Assembly: GCA_016927865.1 (NCBI GenBank)
Contig: JAFGLU010000050.1
Coordinates: 1 to 37,558, forward strand
Direction: 5' to 3'
Origin: Anaerolineaceae bacterium
GTDB taxonomy: Bacteria; Chloroflexota; Anaerolineae; Anaerolineales; Anaerolineaceae
Length of the DNA: 37,558 nt
Below are positions 1 to 8,992 of the stretch, in pieces; positions within the stretch are counted from its first letter, which is position 1; every line of letters begins with the position of its first letter. Made by a program: the position numbers and the translations under genes. The notes beneath the pieces are model-generated. The model saw only the letters and a program-made list of their open reading frames with translations. It did no database searches and had not been told where the DNA came from.

Positions 1-1115
1 CCGGCCGCCAGGAAGAGGAGGCCTTTGAAAAAGGCGTGGGTGGCCAGGTGGAACATGGCCGCCACTTCGGCGCCCAGGCCCGCCGCCGCCACCATAAAGC
101 CCAACTGGCTGACGGTCGAGTAAGCCAGCAACTTTTTGATATCATTCTGCGCCACGGCGATGGTGGCGGCGAACAGCGCTGTGGCTGCCCCCACCCACAT
201 CACCGCGGTCTGCGCTTCGGGCACCAAGATGTACAGCGCCTGCGAGCGTACAATGAGATACACGCCCGCAGTGACCATCGTGGCGGCATGGATCAGCGCC
301 GAGACCGGGGTGGGGCCGGCCATCGCATCGGGCAGCCACACGTACAGCGGAATCTGCGCCGATTTGCCGGTGACGCCCAGCAGCATGAAGAGGGTCATGG
401 CCAGCAGCACGCCGGGCGTGGCGGCTGCCAGCGCAGGAGCCTGTTCAAAGACCACGGCGAAATCGAGCGAGCCGAAAGAGCGGAACATGAGGAACAGAGC
501 GATGAGCAGACCGAAGTCGCCAATGCGGTTGACCACAAAGGCTTTCTTGGCGGCCTGGGCATTGGCGATGCCGTCCTTGCCCTTCTCAAACCAGAAGCCG
601 ATCAGCAGGTAAGAACACAGGCCTACGCCTTCCCACCCGACAAAGAGCATCAGGTAGTTGTCTGCGCTGACCAGGATCATCATGGCGGCAATGAACAGGT
701 TGAGGAAAACGAAGAAGCGGGGGAAGCGTCCAGGGTCTTCGTTGTGACGCACGTCCTCGCGCATGTAGCCGATGGAATAAATATGGATGAGCGTGCCTAC
801 GCCGCTGACCACCAGCATCATGGTGACGGAGAGCGTGTCGATACGGAAAGCCCAATCAACACTGAAGCTGCCGATTTGCATCCACTGCACAAAAGGCAGG
901 CTGACGGGGTGCGGATTTTGGGCCAGAGCCACCGCCAGCGCCACCGAGACGGCAAACGTCATGCCGGCAGCCAGGCTGGCCACCGCGCCCACGCCGCCCT
1001 GCTTCATGCGCTTGCCAAAGACAAGGTTGAACAGCAACCCTGCCAGGGGCAAAAAGACCAGCGCGGGGACCAGGGTAAAAATGGGGTTTAGAGCGACCGT
1101 TTCTTCTAGCAGCAT
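1..1115 (-). CDS. nuoL: NADH-quinone oxidoreductase subunit L, N-terminal part (cut by window edge)
   Basis: This is the large antiporter-like membrane subunit of respiratory complex I, thought to carry one of the proton paths in the membrane arm. Only the first 371 codons lie in the window and the gene continues past position 1. The ATG at 1115 starts a protein beginning MLLEETVALNP. It is preceded by a GGAG/GAGG ribosome-binding site and lies 18 nt after the nuoK stop. The visible part has repeated hydrophobic segments and the family motif GWEGVGLCSYLLIGFW around residue 170, whose glutamate is the conserved membrane-embedded acidic residue of NuoL. It is the last visible gene of the nuo operon; nuoM and nuoN would be expected beyond the edge. 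NuoL is preferred over related antiporter subunits (MrpA) because of the gene order K-L. Confidence 0.95.
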   Translation of the reverse strand, partial: MLLEETVALNPIFTLVPALVFLPLAGLLFNLVFGKRMKQGGVGAVASLAAGMTFAVSVALAVALAQNPHPVSLPFVQWMQIGSFSVDWAFRIDTLSVTMMLVVSGVGTLIHIYSIGYMREDVRHNEDPGRFPRFFVFLNLFIAAMMILVSADNYLMLFVGWEGVGLCSYLLIGFWFEKGKDGIANAQAAKKAFVVNRIGDFGLLIALFLMFRSFGSLDFAVVFEQAPALAAATPGVLLAMTLFMLLGVTGKSAQIPLYVWLPDAMAGPTPVSALIHAATMVTAGVYLIVRSQALYILVPEAQTAVMWVGAATALFAATIAVAQNDIKKLLAYSTVSQLGFMVAAAGLGAEVAAMFHLATHAFFKGLLFLAA

Positions 1116-1133
1116 ATCAGTTCCTCGCTCCCG

Positions 1134-1442
1134 CTAGCCCTTGAGAGAATTCATCTGATCCAGGTCGATGCTGTGCTTGGTGCGGAAAATTTCCACCATC
1201 AAGGCCAGGCCAATGGCTACCTCGGCGGCGGCTACCGTCATAACGAAGAACACCACCACCTGGGCCGAAATTGCTTCGAACGAACGGGCAAAGGAGATGA
1301 AGGCCAGGTTGCCCGAGTTGAGCATCAATTCCAACGACATGAACACAACCAGGGCGTTGCGCTTAAGCAGCACGCCCAAGATGCCCAGAACAAACAGCAC
1401 CGCCGATAAAGCCAGCAAATAAGAGACAGGTATCGAGTCCAT
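1134..1442 (-). CDS. nuoK: NADH-quinone oxidoreductase subunit K
   Basis: A small membrane subunit of complex I, homologous to mitochondrial ND4L and to MrpC of Na+/H+ antiporters, with three transmembrane helices. The 102-residue length is typical. Helix 1 starts at about residue 5 (SYLLALSAVLFVLGILGVLL). The family motif LELMLNSGNLAFISFA follows in helix 2, with the conserved membrane glutamate at about residue 37. A second conserved acidic residue lies in helix 3 (AAAEVAIGLAL). The ATG at 1442 is 3 nt after the nuoJ stop, and an AGGAGG ribosome-binding site lies inside the nuoJ 3' end, which implies coupled translation. Position and order in the operon support the call. Confidence 0.97.
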   Translation of the reverse strand: MDSIPVSYLLALSAVLFVLGILGVLLKRNALVVFMSLELMLNSGNLAFISFARSFEAISAQVVVFFVMTVAAAEVAIGLALMVEIFRTKHSIDLDQMNSLKG

Positions 1443-1445
1443 GGC

Positions 1446-1988
1446 CTAGCCCTCCTGATCCATTTTCTTTCGCAATCCTTCCCGCACCGACGGTTTCTCA
1501 TCGGGCTTGGCCAGCAGGATCGCGCCGACCACCGCTACCAGCAGGATGACGGCGGTAATTTCCACCGGGAACGCGTACTTGGTGAATAGAATTTTTCCGA
1601 TCTCAGCCGGGGCGCCGTAGCCTTCGGGCGGAGCCGTGACGGAAGTTAGCATGGTGTTTTCACCAATCATCTTGACACCAAAATCCGCCGACAGCACAAT
1701 TGCCAGCCCGATGGCGACCAAACGCTGCCACTTGAGCGATTCTCCGCCCGGAAGGCGTTCCGCGCCCAGCAGCATGATGACAAAGAGGAACAGAACCACC
1801 ACCGACCCGGCGTAGACGGTGATTTGCGTCAAGGCGATGAATGGCGCGCCCAGGATGAGGTACAACACCGCCACCGTGGCAAAGTTGAGCACCAGGAACA
1901 GAGCCGCGTAGATCGAGCTGCGGGTTACCAACATGCTCACGGCAGTGCCCACCGCAACAAAGGCCAGAATAAAAAAGACAACCAGCAT
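1446..1988 (-). CDS. nuoJ: NADH-quinone oxidoreductase subunit J
   Basis: A membrane-arm subunit of complex I, the bacterial counterpart of ND6. The 180-residue protein has about five hydrophobic segments. The third includes the conserved region LTQITVYAGSVVVLFLFVIM around residues 53-72, which contains the helix that is distorted by a pi-bulge in known structures. A loop of about 45 residues precedes the last helix, and the tail is charged (RKKMDQEG). An AGGAGA ribosome-binding site precedes the ATG at 1988. The gene lies 23 nt after nuoI and 3 nt before nuoK. No anomalies are seen. Confidence 0.96.
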   Translation of the reverse strand: MLVVFFILAFVAVGTAVSMLVTRSSIYAALFLVLNFATVAVLYLILGAPFIALTQITVYAGSVVVLFLFVIMLLGAERLPGGESLKWQRLVAIGLAIVLSADFGVKMIGENTMLTSVTAPPEGYGAPAEIGKILFTKYAFPVEITAVILLVAVVGAILLAKPDEKPSVREGLRKKMDQEG

Positions 1989-2011
1989 CTCTGTCTCCTC
2001 TCGTGACCGGC

Positions 2012-2503
2012 TCAGTCGGTCGGATCTTTCATCTCAGGCACCGAGCGGGTGAACATCCCCGGGGGGGTCTGCTGCGGGGTGGTCTCAACACCATCCGGCA
2101 CCGGCTCGAGCAGCAGTTCCTTCGGATAAATGGCTGTGGCGCGGTCGGTATAGGATAATTCGTAGGTATCGCCCAACACAATGGCCTCGGTGGGGCAGGC
2201 ATCCTCGCAGAAACCGCAGAAGATGCAGCGCAGGAAATTGATCTCGTAAGTGCTGGCATAGCGCTCGCCAGGCGAGTAGCGCTCTTCATCGGTGTTCTCA
2301 GCGGATTCCACAAAAATGGCATCCGCCGGGCAGGCCGCAGCGCACAACGCGCAGCCGATGCACTTTTCTAGACCGTTATCGTAGCGCTTGAGCGTATGGC
2401 GCCCTTTGAAGCGCGACCGCACGGGGCGCTTCTCCTCCGGGTAGCTCACGGTGACCGGTTTGCCGATCAGTTCTTTGAGCGTAACAAACAATCCTTTGAG
2501 CAT
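2012..2503 (-). CDS. nuoI: NADH-quinone oxidoreductase subunit I (8Fe ferredoxin-like)
   Basis: A peripheral-arm subunit of complex I that holds the two [4Fe-4S] clusters N6a and N6b, passing electrons to NuoB. Two CxxCxxCxxxCP motifs are visible in the 163-residue protein: CIGCALCAAACP near residue 48 and CIFCGFCEDACP near residue 93. The C-terminal tail of about 50 residues is Pro/Thr-rich and typical of non-proteobacterial NuoI. A strong GGAGG site lies 7 nt before the ATG at 2503. The gene lies 19 nt after nuoH and 23 nt before nuoJ. Confidence 0.97.
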   Translation of the reverse strand: MLKGLFVTLKELIGKPVTVSYPEEKRPVRSRFKGRHTLKRYDNGLEKCIGCALCAAACPADAIFVESAENTDEERYSPGERYASTYEINFLRCIFCGFCEDACPTEAIVLGDTYELSYTDRATAIYPKELLLEPVPDGVETTPQQTPPGMFTRSVPEMKDPTD

Positions 2504-2522
2504 CGCAATCCTCCGGTCTGGG

Positions 2523-3536
2523 TTACACCAGTAAAACCACCACAGCCGTCACCAGCACGCTGAGCAGCGCCAGCGGGAAGAGGATCTTCCAGCCAAACGC
2601 CATCAGGCGGTCGTAGCGAATGCGCGGCAGGGTGGAGCGAATCCACACGATTATGAACAACATCACCATCGTCTTGGCCAGCATCACCACCGGACCCATA
2701 TAGGGGCCGATCACGGGGATTTGGTCCACAAAGGGGAAGTGGTAGCCGCCCAGGAACAGGGTTACAAAGATGACCGACACAGCGATCACCTTGATGTATT
2801 CAGCCATGAAGAACAGGGCGAACTTCATGCCGGAATATTCTGAGTGATAGCCCGCAGTGAGCTCTTGCTCGGCTTCGGGCATGTCGAACGGCGCGCGGTT
2901 GACCTCGGCCAGCATGGTGATGAATAAAATCACCGCGGCGCCAGGCTGCATGAAGATGTACCACATGGTTTCGTTTTGATGCTGGACAATATCGACCAGG
3001 CTCATCGATCCCGCCAGCAGCACCGGCACGATGAAGCAGAAGCCCATGGCGATTTCGTAGCTGATCATCTGGGCCGTGGAGCGCAGCCCGCCCATGGTGG
3101 CGTATTTGTTATTCGACGACCATCCCGCCAGGGTGATGCCATATACCGAGATGGAAGTCACCGCCGAGATGTACAGGATGCCCACGTTGACATCGGCTAC
3201 ATACGAATTAACCATCTTGCCAAACAGGTTGATCGGGCCGCCAAAGGGCACCACCGCCAGCACAATCAGCGAGGGGATGACGGTGATGATGGGAGCCAAC
3301 ACAAACAGAACTTTGTCGGCGTAGCTGGGAATCAACTCTTCCTTGAAAATCAGCTTGAAAGCGTCTGCCACCGGTTGGAACAGGCCAAACGGCCCGGCCC
3401 GATTGGGGCCCAAACGTACCTGAAAGCGCGCCAGAACGCGCCGTTCAAACAGAGTCAGATAGGCAAAACCGGCGGTCAAAAAGAGCAGGACGGCAATACC
3501 TTTCCACAACGCTTCGAGTATCACTTCACCAATCAT
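2523..3536 (-). CDS. nuoH: NADH-quinone oxidoreductase subunit H
   Basis: A membrane subunit of complex I (ND1 homologue) at the junction of both arms. It forms the quinone-access channel and the E-channel. The protein has 337 residues and about eight transmembrane helices. Signature stretches are FERRVLARFQVRLGPNRAGP near residue 30 (the cytoplasmic loop of the quinone site) and AEVNRAPFDMPEAEQELTAG near residue 210, rich in the conserved acidic residues. The ATG at 3536 comes 2 nt after the nuoG stop, so the two genes are probably translationally coupled. Length and motifs match the family throughout. Confidence 0.98.
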   Translation of the reverse strand: MIGEVILEALWKGIAVLLFLTAGFAYLTLFERRVLARFQVRLGPNRAGPFGLFQPVADAFKLIFKEELIPSYADKVLFVLAPIITVIPSLIVLAVVPFGGPINLFGKMVNSYVADVNVGILYISAVTSISVYGITLAGWSSNNKYATMGGLRSTAQMISYEIAMGFCFIVPVLLAGSMSLVDIVQHQNETMWYIFMQPGAAVILFITMLAEVNRAPFDMPEAEQELTAGYHSEYSGMKFALFFMAEYIKVIAVSVIFVTLFLGGYHFPFVDQIPVIGPYMGPVVMLAKTMVMLFIIVWIRSTLPRIRYDRLMAFGWKILFPLALLSVLVTAVVVLLV

Positions 3537-3538
3537 GC

Positions 3539-5971
3539 TTACCTCGCCGTTTCCGCAACGCGGTGGAGTTTGACCGCCCGGGGGGCGGAGGAGGGAACGC
3601 CCGTGCTGCGCGGGACCAACCCCACGCTGGCAGGAACAGTAGCATCCAAAACAACCGCCAAAGCCGCATCGTCCACAGTTACCCGAGCGCCCACCTCCAG
3701 GCCCAGCTTCGCAGCCGTGTCGGGATGCAGGCTCAAGGTTGGGACAGCCCGGCGCTGGTCGAGCAGTTTGGAATGTTTGACCGTTTGCCCGTTGTCATAC
3801 AGACGCGTGACAGGCACCAGCCAGACTTCCTGCTCGCCCAACTGCGGCACGGCTGCGATGCGGGATTGCTCCGCTGCGCCGCCCTGCCAGCCCGCGGCTG
3901 GAAGCTGTACACCCAGGCCCAGTTTATTATCGTAGGAGGTGCCGCCGTAGTACAAATCGGCGCGGCCCACTTGCGGCCACTGCTCCACTCTTTGGGCCAG
4001 AGCTTGATAGGTGAGCCCATTGAAAGGCTTGAGCTCAGCCGCCAGCTTGGTGAACAGCAGCGAAACTGCGCGCCCTTCCACGGGCACGTCAATCAAGGCG
4101 CCCACCTGGGCGATGATCTCAAAGTCAGGCCGCGTACCCTCGGGCGGGTAAATGACGGGATAGAAGCGCTGCACGCGGCGCTCACCAGACACGTAGGTGC
4201 CCTCACGCTCCAGATTGGCTTGAACAGGCAGCACCACCGCAGCGCGGGCAGCGGTCTCGGTGAGGAACAGCTCCTGCACCACCACAAAGCGGGCCTTGTC
4301 CAGCGCGGCTGCCAGGGCCGGGTCGTCTCCGGCGGGGTCGGCGGCGGCGATATAAACCGCGCCCGCTTCAGCCAGCTCGGCAGCCAAATCGGCGCTGGGG
4401 CGGAAGCCCAATTCCCAGGCGCCCTGGGCATTGGCGTTGGCCCACACCCCCACCAGGCCGTTGTTGGCGCGCCCGGTGTGGTTGGTCTGAACCAGTAATT
4501 CGGCGCAGGCCTGGGCCAGGGCGCTCGAACCGGCCAGATCCAGTCCCTCGTTCCCGTAGAAAATGACTACGTTCTCGGCGTTGGCGAAATCTGCGTCGCT
4601 GCCATCCAGGAAGGGGTGCAGGACGGCGATTTCCTCACCGTACCGGTAGCGAATGACCTGGGCGGCGTATTCTTCCAGGCGGGTGGGGCGCGCACCGGCA
4701 ACGATCAAATGCGCGCCGCGTTTGGCAGCCGCTTTGAGGCGCAGCCACCAGATGGGGGCTTCTTCGTGCAAATCGGAAGCAATCACCAAAATGACGCTGC
4801 CCTTGCCCAAATCACCCAGGTTGCTGTCCGGCCCCAACCCCACCTGCGCGACCAAATCGCCGCCGCCGTGGTGGGTATACAGCACGGGCTTGCCCAGCTT
4901 GCCCAGGGCGAACAAATCCTCGTTAGGCAGGCGGCCCCCAGCCAGCGCCAGGACCTGTCCTGCGCCGCGCAACCCTTCGGCAGCCGCATTCAGGGCTTCG
5001 TCCCATTCTACTTCCACCAACTCCCCGCCCTTGCGCACCAGGGGCTTGCTCAGGCGCTCGGAGCTTTCGGCGTAGTGGTAGGCAAAGCGGCCCTTGTCGC
5101 ACATCCAAATTTCGTTCACCTGTTCGTTCTGGCGAGGCATGGCGCGCTTGATGACCAGCTTGCCGCCCGAGGCCGCTTCGCGGCGCACGTTATAGGTCAT
5201 GTTGCAGCCCACCGGGCAGTGCGAGCACAGCGAGGCGGCAGGTTTCTGCTCCCAGGGCCGCGCCCCAAAGCGGAAGTCCGCCGTGGTCAGCGCGCCTACC
5301 GGGCAAATGTCGGTGGTGTTGCCAGAGAAGTACGAGTCAAAGCCCGGCTCGGAATGGGTGACGATTTCTAGCGCGCGCCCACGGTGATTGAAGGCAATGA
5401 CCGGGTCGCCGGCGATATCGGACTGGAAGCGCACGCAGCGCGCGCATTGAATGCAGCGCTCGCGATCCAGGATGATTAGCTCGCCCAGAGGAACGTGCTT
5501 GGCCAGCTTCATCTTTTCGTCGATCAAGAAGCGGCTCTCTCCCGGCCCGTGGGCCATGGTCAGGTTTTGCAGGGGGCATTCGCCGCCCTTGTCGCAAATG
5601 GGGCAGTCGAGGGGGTGAGAGGTAAGGATGAACTCGATTATCTCGCGGCGGCCGTCCACGGCCTTGGCCGAGTTGGTGACCACCGCCATGCCCTCGGAGA
5701 CAGGCGTGGTGCAGCTTGTTTCCAGCTTAGGGCCAAACTGCATCTTAGTCTTGCCGCTCTCATCCAACACTACCTGGCCCGTGGCACGGTCGATGACCGG
5801 GCGGCCAATTTCCACCAGGCACATGCGGCACATGCCCACAGGCTCCATCTTGGGATGATAGCAGAACACCGGGATGTCGATGCCGATGCGCTTGGCTGCA
5901 TCCACCACCAGGGTCCCCGCCGGAACAGTCACACTTTTTCCATCGATCGTCAGGGTTACTTCTTTTGCCAT
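3539..5971 (-). CDS. nuoG: NADH-quinone oxidoreductase subunit G (iron-sulfur, molybdopterin-oxidoreductase fold)
   Basis: The largest peripheral subunit of complex I, relaying electrons from NuoF through clusters N1b, N4 and N5. In the 810 residues the N-terminal [2Fe-2S] ferredoxin domain has C37, C48, C51 and C87. The His-Cys3 motif (N5) has H119, C123, C126 and C132. The N4 ligands are C173, C176, C179 and C223. A further CxxCxxxC set (C249, C252, C256) with a cysteine near residue 291 suggests that the extra cluster N7, found only in some bacteria, is present. The remaining roughly 500 residues form a degenerate molybdopterin-oxidoreductase-like domain with no expected catalysis. The ATG at 5971 overlaps the nuoF stop by one base (TAATG). 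The C-terminal half is Ala/Leu-rich and less conserved. Confidence 0.96.
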   Translation of the reverse strand: MAKEVTLTIDGKSVTVPAGTLVVDAAKRIGIDIPVFCYHPKMEPVGMCRMCLVEIGRPVIDRATGQVVLDESGKTKMQFGPKLETSCTTPVSEGMAVVTNSAKAVDGRREIIEFILTSHPLDCPICDKGGECPLQNLTMAHGPGESRFLIDEKMKLAKHVPLGELIILDRERCIQCARCVRFQSDIAGDPVIAFNHRGRALEIVTHSEPGFDSYFSGNTTDICPVGALTTADFRFGARPWEQKPAASLCSHCPVGCNMTYNVRREAASGGKLVIKRAMPRQNEQVNEIWMCDKGRFAYHYAESSERLSKPLVRKGGELVEVEWDEALNAAAEGLRGAGQVLALAGGRLPNEDLFALGKLGKPVLYTHHGGGDLVAQVGLGPDSNLGDLGKGSVILVIASDLHEEAPIWWLRLKAAAKRGAHLIVAGARPTRLEEYAAQVIRYRYGEEIAVLHPFLDGSDADFANAENVVIFYGNEGLDLAGSSALAQACAELLVQTNHTGRANNGLVGVWANANAQGAWELGFRPSADLAAELAEAGAVYIAAADPAGDDPALAAALDKARFVVVQELFLTETAARAAVVLPVQANLEREGTYVSGERRVQRFYPVIYPPEGTRPDFEIIAQVGALIDVPVEGRAVSLLFTKLAAELKPFNGLTYQALAQRVEQWPQVGRADLYYGGTSYDNKLGLGVQLPAAGWQGGAAEQSRIAAVPQLGEQEVWLVPVTRLYDNGQTVKHSKLLDQRRAVPTLSLHPDTAAKLGLEVGARVTVDDAALAVVLDATVPASVGLVPRSTGVPSSAPRAVKLHRVAETAR

Positions 5972-7242
5972 TAAACCCTCTCAGTCGTATGACTATGGAC
6001 TTTTTCTTCAAAATCGGAGCGGAACTGCGCAATGCCGGTTTGAACTGCCATGACGCTGAACTCGCCCAGCGCGCACAGGCACTTGCCGGCAATCTGGCGG
6101 GCCACGTCCTCGAGCAGGTCAATGTCTGCCGACGTTCCCTTACCCGAAGAAATGCGCCCGGCGATGCGGTTCATCCAGAAAGTTCCTTCGCGGCAGGGCG
6201 TGCATTTGCCGCAGGATTCGTGTTTGAAGAAATTGACCGTCTTTTCCACCAACCAGGCCATGTTGACCGTGTCATCACAGACGATGACCGAGGCCGAGCC
6301 CAACTGCGAGCCGATGGCCGCCACGGATTCGTAATCCATGGGGGTATCCAGTACCTTGTCATCATCTACGCTGACAATGCTGGAAGAGGCGCCGGCGGGC
6401 AAAATGGCCTTGACCTTGCGACCCTCGGCCAGCCCGCCGCCGTGTGTGTAAATCAACTCGCGGAAGGTGGCGCCCAGGGGCAATTCGTAGTTACCGGGAC
6501 GCTGCACATTGCCCGACAGGCTAAAAATCTTCACGCCGGGGCTCTTTTCGGTGCCCAAGGACTTGTACCAGGCCGCGCCTTTTTCGAGGATGGGCGGCAG
6601 GTTGGTGAGGGTCTCCACGTTGTTGACCACGGTGGGCTTGCCATATAGGCCGTACACCGCCGGGAAAGGCGGGCGCAGGCGGGGCTGGCCCAGCTTGCCT
6701 TCCAGCGACTCGAGCAAGGCTGTTTCCTCGCCGCAGATGTAAGCGCCCGCGCCCAGATGGGTGTACAGACGGATGGAGGTCTGGGTACCGAAGAGATTGT
6801 CACCCAACAGCCCAGCGGCCTCCATCTCGGTGATCTTCTCATCCAGGAAATTCGCCACCTGCCAGAACTCGCCGCGCAGGTAAACGTAAGCCACCTTAGC
6901 TTGCACGGCATAGGCAGCGATCATCAAACCTTCCAGAAACTGGAAAGGATTGCTTTCCATGATTTCGCGGTCTTTGAAGGTGCCCGGCTCCGATTCGTCG
7001 GCGTTGCAGACTACATAATGAGGCCAGAGGTTATCGGGCAGGAAGCTCCACTTGATGCCGGTGGGGAAACCCGCGCCGCCGCGCCCGCGCAGCCCCGAGG
7101 CCTTCACCTCGTTGAGCACCTGGCTGGGCTGCATGGTGGTGAGCACCTTTTTAATCGTTTCAAACCCGCCGTGCCGGCGATAAACATCCAGGCGGTCGAT
7201 GCCGGGGATGTCGCGGTGGCGCAGAAGGAAATGCTCGCTCAT
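5971..7242 (-). CDS. nuoF: NADH-quinone oxidoreductase subunit F (NADH-binding, FMN)
   Basis: The electron-entry subunit of complex I. It oxidises NADH, carries FMN and holds the [4Fe-4S] cluster N3. I place the start at the ATG at 7242 (MSEHFLLRHRD), which overlaps the nuoE stop as ATGA and gives 423 residues, the usual size. The open frame extends further upstream but that part has no family character. Visible motifs are the glycine-rich nucleotide/FMN loop GRGGAGFPTG (residues 53-62), NADESEPGTFKDRE, YICGEETALLESLEG, and the cluster ligands in ESCGKCTPCREG (C344, C347, C350) with a fourth cysteine near residue 388. It sits between nuoE and nuoG as expected. Confidence 0.97.
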   Translation of the reverse strand: MSEHFLLRHRDIPGIDRLDVYRRHGGFETIKKVLTTMQPSQVLNEVKASGLRGRGGAGFPTGIKWSFLPDNLWPHYVVCNADESEPGTFKDREIMESNPFQFLEGLMIAAYAVQAKVAYVYLRGEFWQVANFLDEKITEMEAAGLLGDNLFGTQTSIRLYTHLGAGAYICGEETALLESLEGKLGQPRLRPPFPAVYGLYGKPTVVNNVETLTNLPPILEKGAAWYKSLGTEKSPGVKIFSLSGNVQRPGNYELPLGATFRELIYTHGGGLAEGRKVKAILPAGASSSIVSVDDDKVLDTPMDYESVAAIGSQLGSASVIVCDDTVNMAWLVEKTVNFFKHESCGKCTPCREGTFWMNRIAGRISSGKGTSADIDLLEDVARQIAGKCLCALGEFSVMAVQTGIAQFRSDFEEKVHSHTTERV

Positions 7243-7757
7243 TTGGCCTCCTTCTCCTGGGCAACCCGCGCGCGGACCTCGTCCATCCAGGCCAGGGTCA
7301 GTTCCACGGTCTGGTCCTCGTGGTAGGCGATGTCGCCATCCCCCTGCACCTGGAACATGGGCGCGCGATGACAGGCCGCCAGGCATTTAACCGCCTCCAC
7401 CGTGAACAGGCCATCGGGGGTGGTGGCGCCTTCTTCAATGCCCAGCCGCTCGCACAGTTCATGCAGGAAGCGGTCCGCGCCGCGCAGTGCACAAGGTAAA
7501 TCGGTGCACACCTGAATGCGATAGCGCCCGGCGGGTTGGTCGTAGTAGAGGGTGTAGAAGCCCACAATCGAGGAAACCTCGGTGGTGGAAATCTCTACGA
7601 TTTCAGCAATATCCTCCAGCGCTTGCTTTGCGACGTAGCCTTCGGCGCGCTGGGCCAGATACAACAGCGGCATCACCGCCGAGCGCTTATACTCCGGCGG
7701 ATATTTGGCCAGGATGCGCTGCACTTCAGCGGAATAGTGGTTGAGGAGTTGGTTCAC
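7239..7757 (-). CDS. nuoE: NADH-quinone oxidoreductase subunit E ([2Fe-2S], thioredoxin-like)
   Basis: A peripheral-arm subunit of complex I carrying the off-path [2Fe-2S] cluster N1a. It has an N-terminal helical bundle and a thioredoxin-like domain. The 172-residue product has the first ligand pair in CTDLPCALRGAD (around residue 83) and the second pair in KCLAACHRAPMFQV (around residue 124), the four-cysteine pattern of the family. The start is a GTG at 7757 that overlaps the nuoD stop as GTGA, with a GGAG site 9 nt upstream inside nuoD. The stop overlaps the nuoF ATG. These overlaps imply tight translational coupling of D-E-F. Confidence 0.96.
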   Translation of the reverse strand: MNQLLNHYSAEVQRILAKYPPEYKRSAVMPLLYLAQRAEGYVAKQALEDIAEIVEISTTEVSSIVGFYTLYYDQPAGRYRIQVCTDLPCALRGADRFLHELCERLGIEEGATTPDGLFTVEAVKCLAACHRAPMFQVQGDGDIAYHEDQTVELTLAWMDEVRARVAQEKEAK

Positions 7758-8983
7758 CGGTCAGCATCTCCCAGGACAATGTCGATACTTCCAATCGCGG
7801 CGACCACGTCGGCCACGAAATACCCACGAGTGAGCAGGGGCATAATCTGTAAGTTGGCAAAAGTGGGGGTGCGGTAGTGCACCCGGTAAGGTTTGGCCGA
7901 GCCGTCGCTTTCCATGAACACGCCCAGCTCGCCGCGCGGCGACTCGACTGCCGCATACACGCTGCCCACGGGGGGCGTGAAGCCCTCGGTCCACAGTTTG
8001 AAGTGGTGGATGAGCGCTTCCATGCTCACGCCCAGCTCAGAGCGCGGCGGAGGCACATACTTGCGGTTGTTGCTGCGCACAGGACCCAAGGGCAGCTTGT
8101 TCAGAGCCTGGCGGATGATCTTCAGCGACTCGCGCATCTCATCGACTCGCACCGCGTAGCGGGCGTAGATGTCACCTTCGGTGCGGGTGGGGATGTCGAA
8201 GTCGTACTGCTCGTAGGTTGAATAAGGCAGGGCTTTGCGCAGATCGTAGGCCATGCCACCGGCGCGCAGCACCGGGCCGGTAATGCCCCAGCGCACCGCT
8301 TCTTCGCTTTTGATCACCGAAACGCCCTTGGTTCGGTCAATGAACAACTCGTTCTGATCCAGCAAATCCTGATACTCGTCGACCTGGCTGGGCATGTGAT
8401 CGATGAACTTGTAGACGGCCTCCTCAAACTCCACCGGCACGTCGCGCCATAGCCCGCCGGGGCGCAGGTAGGTGGTCATCATGCGCTGGCCAGAGACCAG
8501 CTCGAAGATGTCCAGAATTTTTTCGCGCTCGCGCATGGTGTAGAGGAACACCGACATGGCTGCCAGGTCGAGGGCCGAGGTGCCCAGCCAGATGAGGTGC
8601 GAACCCAGGCGGGTGAGTTCGGCCAGGATGACACGGATGGCCTGGGCGCGCGGAGGCACATCCAGGTCGCAGAGTTTTTCCACTGCCATGCAGTACACCA
8701 GGTTGTTGCCGATGGGATGGAGATAATCCAGCCGGTCGGTCATCACCTCGGCTTGCTGGTAGTTCTTGGCTTCCATGTTCTTTTCCACGCCGGTGTGCAG
8801 GAAGCCGATATCGGGGATGCAACTGACAACAATTTCGCCGTCCAGTTCCAGCAGCAGGCGCAGCACGCCGTGGGTGCTGGGGTGCTGCGGTCCCATGTTC
8901 AGCAGCATGGTTTCACCCTGCGCAGCGCGCTCCGAAACCAGGTGCTTCAACTCATCTACTGTGACTTCACGAATGTCGGTCAT
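7754..8983 (-). CDS. nuoD: NADH-quinone oxidoreductase subunit D (49-kDa type)
   Basis: The 49-kDa-type subunit of complex I, evolved from the large subunit of [NiFe] hydrogenases. With NuoB it builds the quinone-binding cavity. The 409-residue protein contains LNMGPQHPSTHGVLRLLLEL near residue 28, with the conserved histidines of the quinone pocket, then FLHTGVEKNMEAKNYQQ. It ends in the short GDADR tail that replaces the hydrogenase nickel ligands. The ATG at 8983 lies 9 nt after the nuoC stop, with AAGGAG overlapping the nuoC stop region. Separate nuoC and nuoD genes are the non-enterobacterial arrangement. Confidence 0.97.
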   Translation of the reverse strand: MTDIREVTVDELKHLVSERAAQGETMLLNMGPQHPSTHGVLRLLLELDGEIVVSCIPDIGFLHTGVEKNMEAKNYQQAEVMTDRLDYLHPIGNNLVYCMAVEKLCDLDVPPRAQAIRVILAELTRLGSHLIWLGTSALDLAAMSVFLYTMREREKILDIFELVSGQRMMTTYLRPGGLWRDVPVEFEEAVYKFIDHMPSQVDEYQDLLDQNELFIDRTKGVSVIKSEEAVRWGITGPVLRAGGMAYDLRKALPYSTYEQYDFDIPTRTEGDIYARYAVRVDEMRESLKIIRQALNKLPLGPVRSNNRKYVPPPRSELGVSMEALIHHFKLWTEGFTPPVGSVYAAVESPRGELGVFMESDGSAKPYRVHYRTPTFANLQIMPLLTRGYFVADVVAAIGSIDIVLGDADR

Positions 8984-8992
8984 AGAGCTGTG

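Noticed and set aside
36..1091. Long plus-strand open frame opposite nuoL
   Set aside because: It lies antisense to nuoL, is rich in H, Q, R and G as shadow frames of GC-rich genes are, and has no domain character.
7243..7386. Extended N-terminus of NuoF from an upstream in-frame start
   Set aside because: The extra 48 residues overlap nuoE, are Arg/Gly/Pro-rich without family similarity, and the ATG at 7242 overlaps the nuoE stop in the usual way.
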